Positions 34,173 through 46,245 of a stretch of 64,000 nucleotides of DNA are shown here, piece after piece (within the stretch, counting starts at the first letter, position 1; every line of letters starts with the position of its first letter). The position numbers were made by a program, and so were the translations under genes. This DNA is from Sabellastarte sp. h YS-2021 (Eukaryota > Annelida > Polychaeta > Sabellida > Sabellidae). The notes under the pieces were generated by a model. The model was given only the letters and a program-made list of their open reading frames with translations, was not told the origin of the DNA and did not search any database. Location of the stretch: NCBI GenBank assembly GCA_964017235.1, contig OZ024936.1, positions 60,191,028 through 60,255,027 of the forward strand, given 5' to 3'.

Positions 34173-36577
34173 CCCGTGAACGGGCTCTGTGTCAGCTGAC
34201 TGTGTGTTTTGAGTTTCAGAGTAGACGTGAAAGAAGGTCACAAAGGTTGTGCTCTGCAAATGGTATTTAGAAGTAAAGTATAAAGTTAGCTGTTAAGGTG
34301 TAAAAAGTAGGTGGAAAACATATTTAAACAAAATACCGTAAATGCAATAGTTTTCGAGTTACAACTGATTTACTCAACAGTGAGAATCACAAATTAGCTT
34401 TTGCTCAGCTTTGCACAAAGCTACATGCCTGAAATTATACAATGTTATAGCTAAGCAAAAAATAGATGAATCACATATTTAAACCAAATACTGTAAATGA
34501 AATAGTTTTCAAGATACAACTGATTTACTCAACAGTAGGGTTGTAATCATTAGTGATTTCTGTAGATCGAGGATCGCCTGTTAGATGCGAGTTGAACTCG
34601 AGTTGAACTCGAGTAAATGACACAAATATAAATAAAATAACAATGTCCAAATATTGTCATTAAGGAATCCGCCATTACGTATAGATATATATGAGCACTT
34701 TATGGAACAGCCACGTAAATCAGGGAAATAAAAAACCGACCATTGCTCATTGATTTTTACGTCTTTATGGTTAAAAAAATTGCAAAAGTGGTAGTTTGTA
34801 ACAACATTAGTATATCATTATATATTTCTTAAAAACTCGAGTTTAAATTGCGTAAACCGATGTCATCCCCAAATATCGCCCATCGAGTTACGACTCGAGT
34901 TTCGGTCAACTCGTTACAGCACTACTCAACAGTGAGAACCTCAAAGTAGCTATTGCTAATCAATGCAATGAGCTACAGGTCTGAAACTTTTATGGCTGAC
35001 CCAAAAGTTGCTGAATAACATATTTCAAGGAAATTCTCTAAATGCAAAAGTTTTCAAGTTACAATTGATTTACTCAACACACTGAAGACCTGAAGCAACT
35101 GCTCATGTATGCAATGAGCTGCAGGTCTGCAACTTTACTATGTTATATCGTAAAATAGGTGAACAACACATTTAAAAAAAATACTGTAAATGCAATAGTT
35201 TCAAGTTACAACTCATTTACTCAACTTTGATAACTTAAAAGTAGCTATTGCTCAGCTATGCTATGAGCTACGGATATACAATTGCATTATGTTATAACCG
35301 ACTGAAAAGTAGATGAATAATTCATTTAAACAAAATACTGTCTATACAATAGTTTTCAAGTTACAACTGATTTACTCAACAGTGAGAACCTGGAAGAAGC
35401 TATTGTTTAGCTTTGCAATTAGCCACATGTCTGCAATTTTACTACGTTATAGCTGACCCAAAAGTACATTAATAACATATATAAAGAAAATTCTCTAAAT
35501 CCAATAGTTTTCAAGTTACGAGCGATTCACACAACAGTGATAACCAGAAAATAGCTATTGCTCAGCTATGCAATGACATACAGGTCTGCAATTCCACTAT
35601 GTTATAGCTGACCCAAAAGTAGGTGAATAACATATTTAAACAAAATACTGTAAATGCAATAGTTTTCAAGTTACAACTGATTTACTTGACAGTGAGAACC
35701 TCAAAGTAGCTATTGCTCAGCTATGCTACAAGCTACAGGTGTGCAACTTTACTATGTTATAGTTGACCCAAAAGTAGATGAATAACATATTTCAAGGAAG
35801 TTCTCTAAATGCACTAGTTTTCAAATAATAACTGATTTACTCAACAGTGATAACCTCAAAGTACCTCTTACTCAGCTATGCAATGAGCTACATGTTTGAA
35901 TTTTACTATGTTATAGCTTACCCAAAAGTAGCCTAATAACATATTTATACCAAATTCTCTAACTGCAATAGTTTTCAAGTTACAAGTGATTTTACTGAAA
36001 GGTACTGAAAAGTAAAAAAAACTAGCTATTAGACTAGTATACTCACTTAGCTATAGAGATAGACTTCCAATTTACTCACCAAGTTGTAGCTATAGAAAAA
36101 GTAGCTGAATAATATATTTTAACAAAATGCTCTAAATGCAATACTTTTCAAGTTATAAGTGATTTAGTGCACGATTTCATTAATTTTAATGCATTAAAAA
36201 TTATTTTAAAAATCCATAAAAAAAAATTAAGAAAGATCAAGGCCTGATACTCACACAAGGGAATCTACTTGTGGCCTAGTACATATATGCCAGATATGAG
36301 AGAAATCCCTGCAATAGTCAATGAGAAAATTGTGATAAAGTGTTAAAATTTTCACATTTTAGTGGAGATACCTCACTTATAATGGCTCTAGCAAACAGAC
36401 AAACAGACAGATTTGCATGCCTTGAACAATTTTTCATCCTCTATAGTTGAGGTATCTTTTAAAAAAACAGCATGTCTCTGGGCCTTGTAGTTTTGGAGGA
36501 GAAGTTGTTCATGCGGACAAGTACGCCACGCCATAGAGTACAAGATAATGTCAGCTGACTCACAAGTCAGCTGACAT
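34173..36577 (+). repeat. HF5 element, long copy with K-type array
   Basis: Left end CCCGTGAACGGGCTCTG and GTGTCAGCTGAC (34173-34200); right hairpin ATGTCAGCTGACT / AGTCAGCTGACAT (36548-36577), so GTCAGCTGAC marks both ends. The array (34280-36180) has about a dozen ~150-bp monomers with 'aatagttttcaagttac', 'gatttactcaacagtg' and 'tagctattgctcagct'. The unique tail starts at ~36235. An hAT-type MITE interrupts it at 34536-34924. A shorter sister copy is at 40160-41115. Confidence 0.85.
34536..34924. mobile_element. hAT-type MITE with 8-bp target duplication
   Basis: Ends TAGGGTTGTAA and TTACAGCACTA are imperfect inverted repeats (two mismatches in 11). The 8-bp CTCAACAG is present on both sides (34528-34535 and 34925-34932), and the uninterrupted monomer reads 'tttactcaacagtgagaa', which shows the empty site directly. 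The 389-bp body has several CTCGAG palindromes in both halves and no ORF. Eight-base duplications and this TIR form are typical of the hAT superfamily. Confidence 0.82.
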
Positions 36578-36579
36578 AA

Positions 36580-36960
36580 AAAAAACACTGCTCCAGCGTT
36601 TATCTTCTACCAAGTATTAGGCAAAAATGGAGGTATACATAGTTACAGACCAAGAAACCGGGTTCAAAGCCCAAGGAGCAGTAAGGGAGACAAGAAATTG
36701 GGTGTTGTAGACCCAAAAAAGGCGGGTTGCACAATCAGTATCAGGGATAGGGTTCTGTAACAAATTTCAAGTTTACTAATTGTTTGTAAAAATGAGTCTT
36801 GTCCAAAAATGGAATTTCAAAATGGCAGCTGTGTTGTTTTTCAAAATGGCACCAATTTCAAAACCAACCTAGCCCAGGTGTCCTACCATTCTAACCAGTT
36901 TCAAATCAACTGGCAGAACTGTCTTCAAGTTAGAGTCCAGCAACCAAACTTTTGGGCGAA
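36580..36960 (+). repeat. HF2-like fragment with YY1-like phrase
   Basis: 'cactgctccagcgtttatcttctacc' resembles a decayed HF2 left end. 36800-36960 contains 'aaaatggcagctgtg', 'caaaatggcaccaatttc' and 'aagttagagtcc', homologous to 38030-38280. The 85-codon ORF here is an accident of this repeat. Confidence 0.5.
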
Positions 36961-37607
36961 TGTTGGACACTTCAACCCAACAGGCGAGTTGGTTGCACCC
37001 ACCCACCAAGGAACATTACCTTACAGCTTTCAAACCTTTGTGTATCTTTCTTGTAATACGCACTGATGAAAACAAATACATGTATTTACAAATGTTTTTC
37101 TTGCCCCACACTTTTGAAACTGAATCTGACAGGTGTGCTCATTGATGTTAATGAGTTGTACTTGATATATCCAACATTTTCTTTCCATTTTATATAGGCT
37201 GCCACAAACCAGCATTTCAAAGTCAAACTTTAAGATATATGCACTTTATCTGCATAATAAGTTTTTGTAAATTGTCCTGATGGATTGTCAATCAACTCTT
37301 GTCACTTCCTACACGTCTGAAACTTGCTCATTAATATTAATGAGTGAATTTAAACCAATTTTGTTTCGTTATTATCTCCATTTTATATAACCTTTCAATG
37401 ACCAGTATTATAAACTTTAACATGATATATATCCAACTTAACATTATAACAAAAGGATTCCTCTGATGCTTTTGAAAATTCATTGCTACAAGCCATCTTC
37501 ATTTCACAAACTTAAATAAATGAATTCATGTAATTCAAGTACTACACATTGCTCAGGTCACAAGAGCCTTCAAAACTCAGTTTAACTGGAAGAAAATTTG
37601 TGAAGAA
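36961..37607. other. Unremarkable intron
   Basis: Three loosely similar lines ('cattaatattaatgagt...ttttatata') at 37130-37420 hint at an old duplication; nothing else seen. Confidence 0.35.
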
Positions 37608-38280
37608 ACAAGACCATCACAGTGGTATGATCTCCCGCCAGGAATAAAATACTAAATGATATAAAAATATGAAGTTTCATTGACGCTCAAAAAAGTATTA
37701 AATACAATCTTTTTAAAACCTTTTGGTAGAGCAAAGTAGACATCAAATCCAGATGCCATGATCAAATACTGAAACAAAATGTCTGAAATAACCTGTAACA
37801 CAAGTAATTTACTCAATGTTGGGCCTACGTCTCAGAAAAGTTGCCCGACACAGTACACCACAAAGAAGGTCAACCAATTATTTCACACAAATGCTCTAAA
37901 CACAATAGTTGTGCAATTATAAGTGATTTACTCAACGGCGGACTATCAAAGTATTATATTTTTTTAATTATATTTATTATTTCTAACAGTGACACGTAAC
38001 ATACAATTATATAGTAGCCTATTAGTCATGCCCTAGCATCCTGTTAAGTTTCAAATCAATCAACTGAAGCGTCTTCAAGCTAGAGTCCTGAAACAGAATT
38101 TCAAGAGATGCCGGCCATGGCAGCCATCTTGTTTTTCCAAATGGCACCAATTTTCAAAGCAACCTAGCCTAGGTGATACTGCCCTGTTAAGTTTCAAATC
38201 GATCAGCTTAAGCATCGAGTTACAGTCTGGAAACAAAATTTCAAGATGGCAGCCATGGCTGAGAAATTTCAAGTAAAAGA
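37608..38280 (+). repeat. HF2 fragment
   Basis: Left end 'acaagaccatcacagtgg' and GATCTCCCGCC (37608-37640). One or two K-type monomers (37790-37960) are followed by ~125-bp units with 'tgttaagtttcaaatc', 'atcttgtttttccaaatggc' and 'caagatggcagcc' (38040-38260). No right hairpin, so truncated. Confidence 0.65.
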
Positions 38281-38575
38281 GTGACATTTTTATATCCACT
38301 GATGCCCTGTATATAGAATATCTCGGAAACCTTGAAGTGTAGGAAGTTGATACCATGGTAGGGATATTGCTTGAGGATTGTAGGTGTGCCATACCATGGT
38401 GTAATCTTGATTTGACCTTTGACTTGTTGTAGTGACCATGAGTTTAAAAATATTGTCCAGGCTATTTCTTGGATTCTATAAGATATAGAAGGTCACAATG
38501 ACACTTGGTAGGGACATTGGTTGGGGGGTGTAGGTGTGCATCATCATGATGTAACCGTTAACTGTGGAACTGCCA
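38281..38575 (-). repeat. HF7 monomers, inverted
   Basis: About two monomers, reverse complement of the 28-29 kb array: 'gaaaccttgaagtgtagg', 'ttgatttgacctttgac', 'tagggacattggttgg' and 'gtgtaggtgtgca'. No end hairpin. Confidence 0.72.
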
Positions 38576-38663
38576 AAGTGTGTTCACATGCCATATTTGA
38601 GACATGTTTCTCTTATGACAAAGATATATGGATTGCTGTAACTGATTATTTGATGTACATGTA

Positions 38664-38888
38664 GAGTAAGAAATCTAAAATTCGCCAGGAATCTAAAATT
38701 CGCCACCTCTAAAACCTTAGTTAATTTTATGAATGAAATGATGTTTTTGTCCAAAAATTGGTATTTTTCAGTTCAAAAAGCTTTAATTTACTATACAGTC
38801 AACAAATCTCACCACAATTCATTTATTTTATTAGTATTTTCACATGTGGCGAATTTCAGATATGTGGCGAATTTTAGATTTCTTACTC
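38664..38888. mobile_element. 225-bp TA-flanked MITE, copy 3
   Basis: Same ends, flanking TA and length as 2289-2513. It differs from copy 1 at only a few visible positions, so the family spread within the gene at both ends of intron 1. Confidence 0.88.
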
Positions 38889-39870
38889 TACTTTTACTTT
38901 ATTGTGCTATTTCCATTGACAGCTATACTTCAATTAATGAATTTTACAGCTTTGTAATTTTTAGATCTATGCTGTCATCTTGCCATTGCATTATCTTGTT
39001 TTTAACAACTTTATCTTAACATACATTTCCTTTCTCTTAGATGTTATTTCTCTACCTAAACATTATTTGGACCTTTATACAACTGACACTGCTCTCAAGT
39101 ATCTCAATCTTTGTATTGTTTCACTACTTCTATATCTCTTGGTATTGAAATCTTTTTCCCCAGGCTGTGGGGTATAGGCATATTTGATGCTAGTTTCTGT
39201 TTTTGTCATTGAGAAAGTTTTCCTATAATATCTATGTGGCACAGAAATCTCCAAGTTACATTTCACAAAAACAGAGCTAAAAGATAGGTATGACAACAAC
39301 ACATGTATACAAGGAATACATACAAAATTATCTCATAATGGGTTTTAGTAAATTACATCTTTGAAGGTTTCAGGTAATTAAAATAAAATAACAAATGTTT
39401 GTTGTCAAATAATATTCAAATAGTATCACTTGGGGAAAAAACAACAAATGTACAAAGTGAAAAATAGCCAGCTTCGGTAAGCAAGAACCCAGCCTGCAGG
39501 TACAACTAAATGAGCAATAACATTGAGATTTGGGAAAATCTAAAGAACAACTTCTGTTCTAAGAAGTATACAGAATCCACTAGATATTGTCAGATGTAAG
39601 TGGACCTTGGTTCTATTCCAAGTAGAGACAGATATATACTATAGTGGTTCACATGACCACTAAAAACGGAAGTTCTCTGTGTCAAGTGTCATGCTACAGA
39701 ACCTCATGAACAAAGATAAACGGTTATTCCCGACGGTATTTCAGTCAGGAAAATGTCATCACCAGAGCTGGTGCTGTAAGCAAAGGTGAAATGACACTTT
39801 GAGCAAAGTAGTAACGGAGATATTGAGCAGAGATTGAATATTAAGAGTTGTCAATAAGAACAAAACCTAC
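38889..39870. other. Intron 1 next to exon 1
   Basis: A partial palindrome CCCCAGGCTGTGGGG (39161-39175) resembles an HF7 end without its array. Otherwise nothing recognised. Confidence 0.35.
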
Positions 39871-40000
39871 TTATCTCGTCTCAACAGAGGTTCTCTTTCT
39901 TCACCCATATGATCAGTGTCACAAAGTGATGTACACCTGTGGTGCCTCTGTCTTTTTGGATTTTCTGCAGTTACAGCAGCCATGTCTAGATCACTAGAGT
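39871..40000 (-). CDS. SLC30A2/3/8-like: SLC30/ZnT zinc transporter, exon 1 (start codon, dileucine tail)
   Basis: On the minus strand an acceptor 'catatttgtcag' is followed by ACTCTAGTGATCTAGACATGG; the ATG at 39983-39981 has G at -3 and G at +4. It opens a frame of 37 codons plus AA before the donor GATAA|GTAGGT. The peptide starts MAAVTAENPK and ends 'EEREPLLRRD', an acidic dileucine motif ([DE]xxxLL) of the kind that sorts vesicular membrane proteins through AP adaptors. Phase 2 exit fits exon 2 at 4499. Because an acceptor precedes it, an upstream, probably non-coding, exon is expected right of 40000. The N-tail is not conserved in sequence across the family, so this is an inference from splice signals, phase and motif. 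Confidence 0.62.
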
Positions 40001-40159
40001 CTGACAAATATGAAAAGTTTTAATAGAAACATAACGCAAGCAACAAAGGTACAAAATTAGGGTTTCATGTGCATTTTCTTTGTAGTCAGCTCTGTCCTTT
40101 TACAAACTGGACCCCTTAGTGGTACAAACTTGGGTTGTAGCAAATTAAAATCAAGCAAT

Positions 40160-41115
40160 CAGTGTCGTGAACAGGCTCTGTGTCAGAAAATGACACAAAA
40201 GTTGTGCCCTGCAAATGGTATTCAGGAGTAAAGTACAAAGTTAACTATTACGGTGTAAAAGGTAGATCAAAACATATTTAAAGAAAATACTCTAAATGCA
40301 ATAGTTTTCAAGTTACAACTGATTTACTCAACAATGATAACCTCAAAGTAGCTATTGCTCAGCTATGCAATGAACTATAGATCAGCAATTTTACTATGTT
40401 ATTGCTGACCCCAAAGTAGATGAATAACACATTTACACAAAATTCTCTAAATGCAATAGTTTTTAAGTTACACGTGATTTTACTCATCAATGTATTTTGA
40501 TAACTAGTGCACGGTGTTCCCCTTTGTGGGGAAGATATTGTGCCTGCAAAGCAGCAGATAAGATGAGATTAGATTAGATTATGGAAGGTACTGAAAAGTA
40601 AAAAAAAAACTAGCTATTACTCACTTAGCTATTGGGATAGACTCGTAAGTTACTCACCATGTTGTAGCTATAGAAAAAAGTAGCTGGACAACATATTTAA
40701 CAAAATGCTACAAAAATGCAATACTTTTCAAGTTTCAAGAAATTTAGTGCATGATTACATGGATTTTAATGCATAAAATTATTTTAAAAATTCATAAAAA
40801 AAAATAATTAAGACAGATCCAGAACTGATACTCACACAAGGGTACTTACTTGTGGTCTAGTATACATATGCAAGAGAGAAATCCCTGCAATAGTCAATGA
40901 GAAAAAACAAATTTTTGGTGGGGATTCCTCACTTGCAATAGCTCTAGCAGACAGACAAACAGATCTGCATGCCTTGAACAATTTTTCATCCTCGATAGAT
41001 ATGGTATCTTTTTTAAAAAATAGCGTGTCTCTGGGTCTTGTAGTTTTAGTGGAGTTGTTGTTCACGCGGACACTGATGCCACAGAGTAATGCCATAATGT
41101 CAGCTGACTGACAAC
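40160..41115 (+). repeat. HF5 element, short copy
   Basis: Starts 'gtcgtgaacaggctctgtg', has about three K-type monomers (40230-40500 and 40575-40760), then the tail seen at 36235-36577 ('ctgatactcacacaagg', 'ccctgcaatagtcaatgag', 'gatctgcatgccttgaac') and ends in the decayed hairpin 'atgtcagctgactgacaact'. An insert at ~40485-40575 with a (gatta)n run breaks the array. Confidence 0.8.
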
Positions 41116-41629
41116 TTCATATTTAAATGTAAGAATTTAAAGATGTTACTGCTTAAATTTCAAAAAGCATACACACATTTTATGCATAGGTTTATTGACT
41201 TTATTCTCCATTAATACAATTTCGTGCCTTTTGTAATGATGTAGTACTTGCATCTCATACAGAACTAGACCAAGGACGCATCTGTGGCCTGATGCAAGAT
41301 GTATCCACCGGAAAAGGACAGCTAACATAGTTTCAAAGATAAACAGCATTTTTCAATAATAAGCAAGTTTTAAGCACTTTTAAGTTTGGCTACCCTCATC
41401 TGACCTTGAAGGAGGGGCCCAAGGTAAAATCTGACCAAATCAGAAGATTCGCAGCCAATAATTTCCTATAAGGTGGTTTCAGATCGCCAAACTCTATTAC
41501 CAACTAGAAATAGGACGCCCTGTTCCTTGTAGCTGCGGCATATGAATAGAAACAGGATAGCATAGAAGAACACACATTATCATGTGTAATGTCCACCCTA
41601 TCAACCTTTTGTTAAGAAGATAGAAGCAA
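41116..41629. repeat. Intergenic/upstream sequence with one HF3 monomer
   Basis: 41340-41510 is an HF3 monomer ('atctgaccttgaaggagggg', 'gattcgcagccaataattt'). 'gtatccaccggaaaaggac' at ~41288 is a partial HF3 end. The rest is unremarkable. It lies upstream of the deduced ZnT start. Confidence 0.5.
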
Positions 41630-44600
41630 ATTCCTGTTTATCTATTTTTGGCAAAAATTCGAAAATTCAAAATGGCCGCCATTTTTGGGAAAAGGAAAAT
41701 TTTTTCAAAATTGCCAAGAGTACATTTCTTAGATAGCCTATGGGTCGAAAATTTCAACGAAATAACTCTATTTTGCACGGTTAAGGCCAGTTTGTGTTTT
41801 TCCATTTTTGGCAAAAATTCGAAAATTCAAAATGGCCGCCATATGTGGGGAGGGGAAAATTTTTTGAAAATTGCAAAGAGTACATTTCTTAGATACCCCT
41901 TGGGTCGAAAATTTCGCCGAAATCACTCTATCTCGCACGGTTAAGGAGATAGAAGCAAATTTGTGTTTTGCCATTGTTGGTAAAAATTCGAAATTCAAAA
42001 TGGCCGCCATTTTTGGGGAGGGGAAAATTTTTTGAAAATTGCAAAGATTACATTCCTTAGATACCCTGTGGGTCGAAAATTTTGACGAAATCGCCGAAAT
42101 CGCTCTATCTCGCATGGTTAAGGAGATAGAAGCAAATTTGTGTTTTGCCATTTTTGGCAAAAATTCGAAAATTCAAAATGGCCGCCATTTTTGGGGAGGG
42201 GAAAATTTTTTTGAAAATTGTAAAGATTACATTCCTTAAATACCCTGTGGGTCGAAAATTTCGATGAAATCGCTCTATCTCGCACGGTTAAGGAGATAGA
42301 AGGAAATTTGTTTTGCCATTTTTGGCAAAAATTCAAAATGGCCGCCATTTTTGGGGAGGGGAAAATTTTTGGAAAATTGCAAAGAGTACACTCCTTAGAT
42401 ACCCTGTGGGTCGAAAATTTTGCCGAAATCGCTCTATCTCGCACGGTTAAGGAGATAGAAGCAAATTTGTGTTTTGCCATTTTTGGCAAAAATTCAAAAA
42501 TTCTAAATGGCCGCCATTTTTGGGGAGGGGAAAATTTTTTGAAAATTGCAAAGATTACATTCCTTAGATACCCTGTGGGTCAAAAATTTCGACGAAATCG
42601 CTCTATCTCGCACGGTTAAGGAGATAGAAGCAAATTTGTGTTTTGCCATTTTTGGCAAAAATTCGAAAATTCAAAATGGCCGCCATTTTTGGGGAGGGGA
42701 AAATTTTTGGGAAAATTGCAAAGAGTACACTCCTTAGATACCCTGTGGGTCGAAAATTTCGACGAAATCGCTCTATCCCGCATGGTTAAGGAGATAGAAG
42801 CAAATTTGTGTTTTGCCATTTTTGGCAAAAATTCGAAAATTCAAAATGGCCGCCAAGAGTACAATGCTCAGATACCCTGTGGGTCGAAAATTTTGCCGAA
42901 ATCGCTCTATCTCACATGGTTAAGGAGATAGAAGCAAATTTGTGTTTTACCATTTTTGGCAAAAATTCGAAAATTCAAAATGGCCGCCATTTTTGGGGAG
43001 GGGAAAATTTTTGGAAAATTGCAAAGAGTACACTCCTTAGATACCCTGTCGGTCGAAAATTTCGACGAAGTCGCTCTATCTCACACAGTTAAGGAGATAG
43101 AAGCAAATTTGTGTTTTGCCATTTTTGGCAAAAATTCTAAAATTCAAAATGGCCGCCATTTTTGGGGAGGGGAAATTTTTTTTGAAAATTGTAAAGATTA
43201 CATTCCTTAAATAGCCTGTGGGTCGAAAATTTTGCCGAAATCGCTCTATCTCACATGGTTAAGGAGATAGAAGCAAATTTGTGTTTTACCATTTTTGGCA
43301 AAAATTCGAAAATTCAAAATGGCCGCCATTTTTGGGGAGGGGAAAATTTTTGGAAAATTGCAAAGAGTACACTCCTTAGATACCCTGTCGGTCAAAAATT
43401 TCGCCGAAATCGCTCTATCTCGCACAGTTAAGGAGATAGAAGCAAATTTGTGTTTTGCCATTTTTGGCAAAAATTCTAAAATTCAAAATGGCCGCCATTT
43501 TTGGGGAGGGGAAATTTTTTTTGAAAATTGTAAAGATTACATTCCTTAAATAGCCTGTGGGTCGAAAATTTCGACGAAATCGCTCTATCTCGCACGGTTA
43601 AGGAGATAGAAGCAAATTTGTGTTTTGCCATTTTTGGCAAAAATTCGAAAATTCAAAATGGCCGCCATTTTTGGGGAGGGGAAAGTTTTTGGAAAATTGC
43701 AAAGAGTACACTCCTTAGATACCCTGTGGGTCGAAAATTTTGCCGAAATCGCTCTATCTCGCACGGTTAAGGAGATAGAAGCAAATTTGTGTTTTGCCAT
43801 TTTTGGCAAAAATTCTAAAATTCAAAATGGCCGCCATTTTCGGGAAGGGGAAAATTTTTGGAAAATTGCAAAGAGTACACTCCTTAGATACCCTGTGGGT
43901 TGAAAATTTCGACGAAATCGCTCTATCTCACACAGTTAAGGAGATAGAAGCAAATTTGTGTTTTGCCATTTTTGGCAAAAATTCTAAAATTCAAAATGGC
44001 CGCCATCTTTGGGGAGGGGAAAATTTTTTTAAAATTGGCAAGAGTAGAATTCTCAGATACCCTGTGGGTCGAAAATTTTGCCGAAATCGCTCTATCTCGC
44101 ACGGTTAAGGAGATAGAAGCAAATTAGTGTTTTGCCATTTTTGGCAAAAATTCTAAAATTCAAAATGGCCACCATTTTCGGGAAGGGGAAAATTTTTGGA
44201 AAATTGCAAAGAGTACACTCCTTAGATACCCTGTGGGTTGAAAATTTCGACGAAATCGCTCTATCTCACACAGTTAAGGAGATAGAAGCAAATTTGTGTT
44301 TTGCCATTTTTGGCAAAAATTCTAAAATTCAAAATGGCCGCCATCTTTGGGGAGTGGAAAATTTTTTTAAAATTGGCAAGAGTAGAATTCTCAGATACCC
44401 TGTGGGTCGAAAATTTTGCCGAAATCGCTCTATCTCGCACGGTTAAGGAGATAGAAGCAAATTAGTGTTTTGCCATTTTTGGCAAAAATTCTAAAATTCA
44501 AAATGGCCAGGAGGGGCAAATTTTTTAAAAATTACCAAGAGTACAATGCTCAGATACCCTGTGGGTCGAAATTTTTGACGAAATCGCTCTATCTCGCACG

Positions 44601-45635
44601 GTTAAGGAGATAGAAGCAAATTTGTGTTTTGCCATTTTTGGCAAAAATTTGAAAATTCAAAATGGCCGCCATTTTTGGGGAGGGGAAAATTTTGGGAAAA
44701 TTGCAAAAAATTACATTTATTAGATACCCTGTGGGTCAAAAATTTCGACGAAATCGCTCTATCTCGCACGGTTAAGGAGATAGAAGCAAATTTGTGTTTT
44801 GCCATTTTTGGCAAAAATTCGAAAATTCAAAATGGCCGCCATTTTTGGGGAGGGGAAAATTTTTTGAAAATTGCAAAGATTACATTGATTAGATACCCTG
44901 TGGGTCGAAAATTTCGACGAAATCGCTCTATCTCGCACGGTTAAGGAGATAGAAGCAAAATTTGTGTTTTGCCATTTTTGGCAAAAATTCGAAAATTCAA
45001 AATGGCCGCCATTTTTGGGGAGGGGAAAATTTTTGGAAAATTGCAAAGAGTACATTCCTTAGATACCCTGTGAGTCAAAAATTCTGTCCAAATCGCTCTA
45101 TCTCTTACGGTTTCTGAGATATTAAGATTTTTTCGTTTTTCGCAAAAATTCAAGATGGCCGCCAAAAGTGGCGAAAATTGAAAATTTTCAATTTTGTACA
45201 GAATACTCTTCTACTACCCTGTGAGTCAAAAATTCTGTAGTACCTAAATGGCTATTACTCATGTACTGACAAAGCTATCAGTCCCAAATGCAATACCAAG
45301 CGAGCTATGGACATAACAATCTTGTATTCAAAATTGTAGTAAAATATCTTTAATTATCTTGGCTTAAATGCACGGAAACCAATGGGTACTGAAAATAGCT
45401 GTACTTAAGTATTACTCAGTAAGCAAAAGAGGTACAACAGCCAAAAGCAATCCCAAGCAAGCTACTGACCCAATAAGCCTGCATACCAAATTTGGTGACA
45501 ATAGCTCTAATACTTTTCCTTTAAATGAGCGGAAACCATGCGTGACGCCGGACATCGGACGCCGGACATCGGACACCGGACATCGGACGGCGAAAAAAGC
45601 AAAAATAATATATCCACCCCCCAGGGGGGTGGACA
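41630..45635 (+). repeat. HF4 element: 169-bp YY1-palindrome satellite array
   Basis: About 21 monomers, usual spacing 168-170 bp, each with AAAATGGCCGCCATTTT, 'ataccctgtgggtcgaaaat', 'atcgctctatctcgcac' and 'gttaaggagatagaagcaaa'. A few monomers are shortened, such as the one at ~42850. Adjacent 338-bp dimers are nearly identical (42940-43277 with 43279-43616; 43794-44131 with 44132-44469). The array passes at ~45230 into K-type sequence, then a 'cggacatcgga' triple repeat (45549-45592) and the hairpin TCCACCCCCC / GGGGGGTGGA (45613-45633). ORFs of ~100 codons on both strands are products of the repeat. Confidence 0.88.
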
Positions 45636-46245
45636 TAATAATAAGCGAGTTATTAGCACTTTTAAGTTTGCCTATCCTCGTTTGGCCTTGAAGGAGAGGC
45701 CCAAGGTCACATCTGACCACATCAAAAGATTCGCAGCCCATGATTTCTAATAGGCTAATTTCCCATTGCAAACTTCTAGGACCAATACTAAGTAAGTTAT
45801 GACCACTTTTAAGTTTGGGTATCCTCATTTGACCTTGAAGGAGGGGCCCAAGGTCAAAACTGACTACATCAAAAGATTCGCAGTCCAGGATTTGCTTTAT
45901 GTTGCTTTTACATTACAAACCTCTAGCACCAATAATAAGCGAGTTATAAGCACTTTTAAGTTTGGCCACCTCGTTTGACCTTGAAGGAGAGGCCCAAGGT
46001 CAATTTGACCACATCAGAAGATTCACAGCCCATGATTTCCTATAGGTTGGGTTTCACATTGCAAACATCTAGGACCAATAATAAGCGAGTTATAAGCACT
46101 TTTAAAATTGGCTATCCTCGTTTGACCTTGAAGGAGGGGCCCAAGGTCAAATCTGAACACATTCAGAAGATTCGCAGCCCATGATTTCTTAAAGTTTGGT
46201 TTGCCTTTGCAAACCTGTAGGACCAATAATAAGCAAGTAACTAGA
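45636..46245 (+). repeat. HF3 monomer array without tail
   Basis: Four ~145-bp monomers: 'tttgaccttgaaggag', 'ggcccaaggtcaaa', 'agattcgcagcccatgattt' and 'aataataagcgagttataa'. It abuts the HF4 hairpin on the left and HF1 on the right; no HF3 end hairpin. Confidence 0.83.

Larger units (their letters stand above)
4500..39870 (-). other. Intron 1 of the ZnT gene, ~35.4 kb, packed with repeats
   Basis: The interval runs from the donor CGAGATAA|GTAGGT (39871/39870) to the acceptor at 4500. It contains members of HF2, HF3, HF5, HF6, HF7 and HF8, a SINE, a MITE, an hAT-type MITE, LINE pieces and a DIRS remnant, all listed separately. If the exon 1 assignment is wrong, the intron would be shorter or exon 1 would lie elsewhere. 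One phase-matched candidate exon lies within it (24575-24769). Confidence 0.65.

Noticed and set aside
36809-37066. 85-codon ORF 'MEFQNGSCVVFQNG...'
   Set aside because: Its first half is a repeat also found at 38.03-38.28 kb; no domain or splice support.
41630-45165. Rows of ~100-codon ORFs on both strands with a repeated 'KNSKIQNGRHFWG' or 'MPKMAKHKFASISLTVRD' theme
   Set aside because: They appear on both strands in every monomer, shift frame between monomers because 169 is not a multiple of three, and follow the satellite sequence exactly. They are by-products of the repeat, not a protein family.
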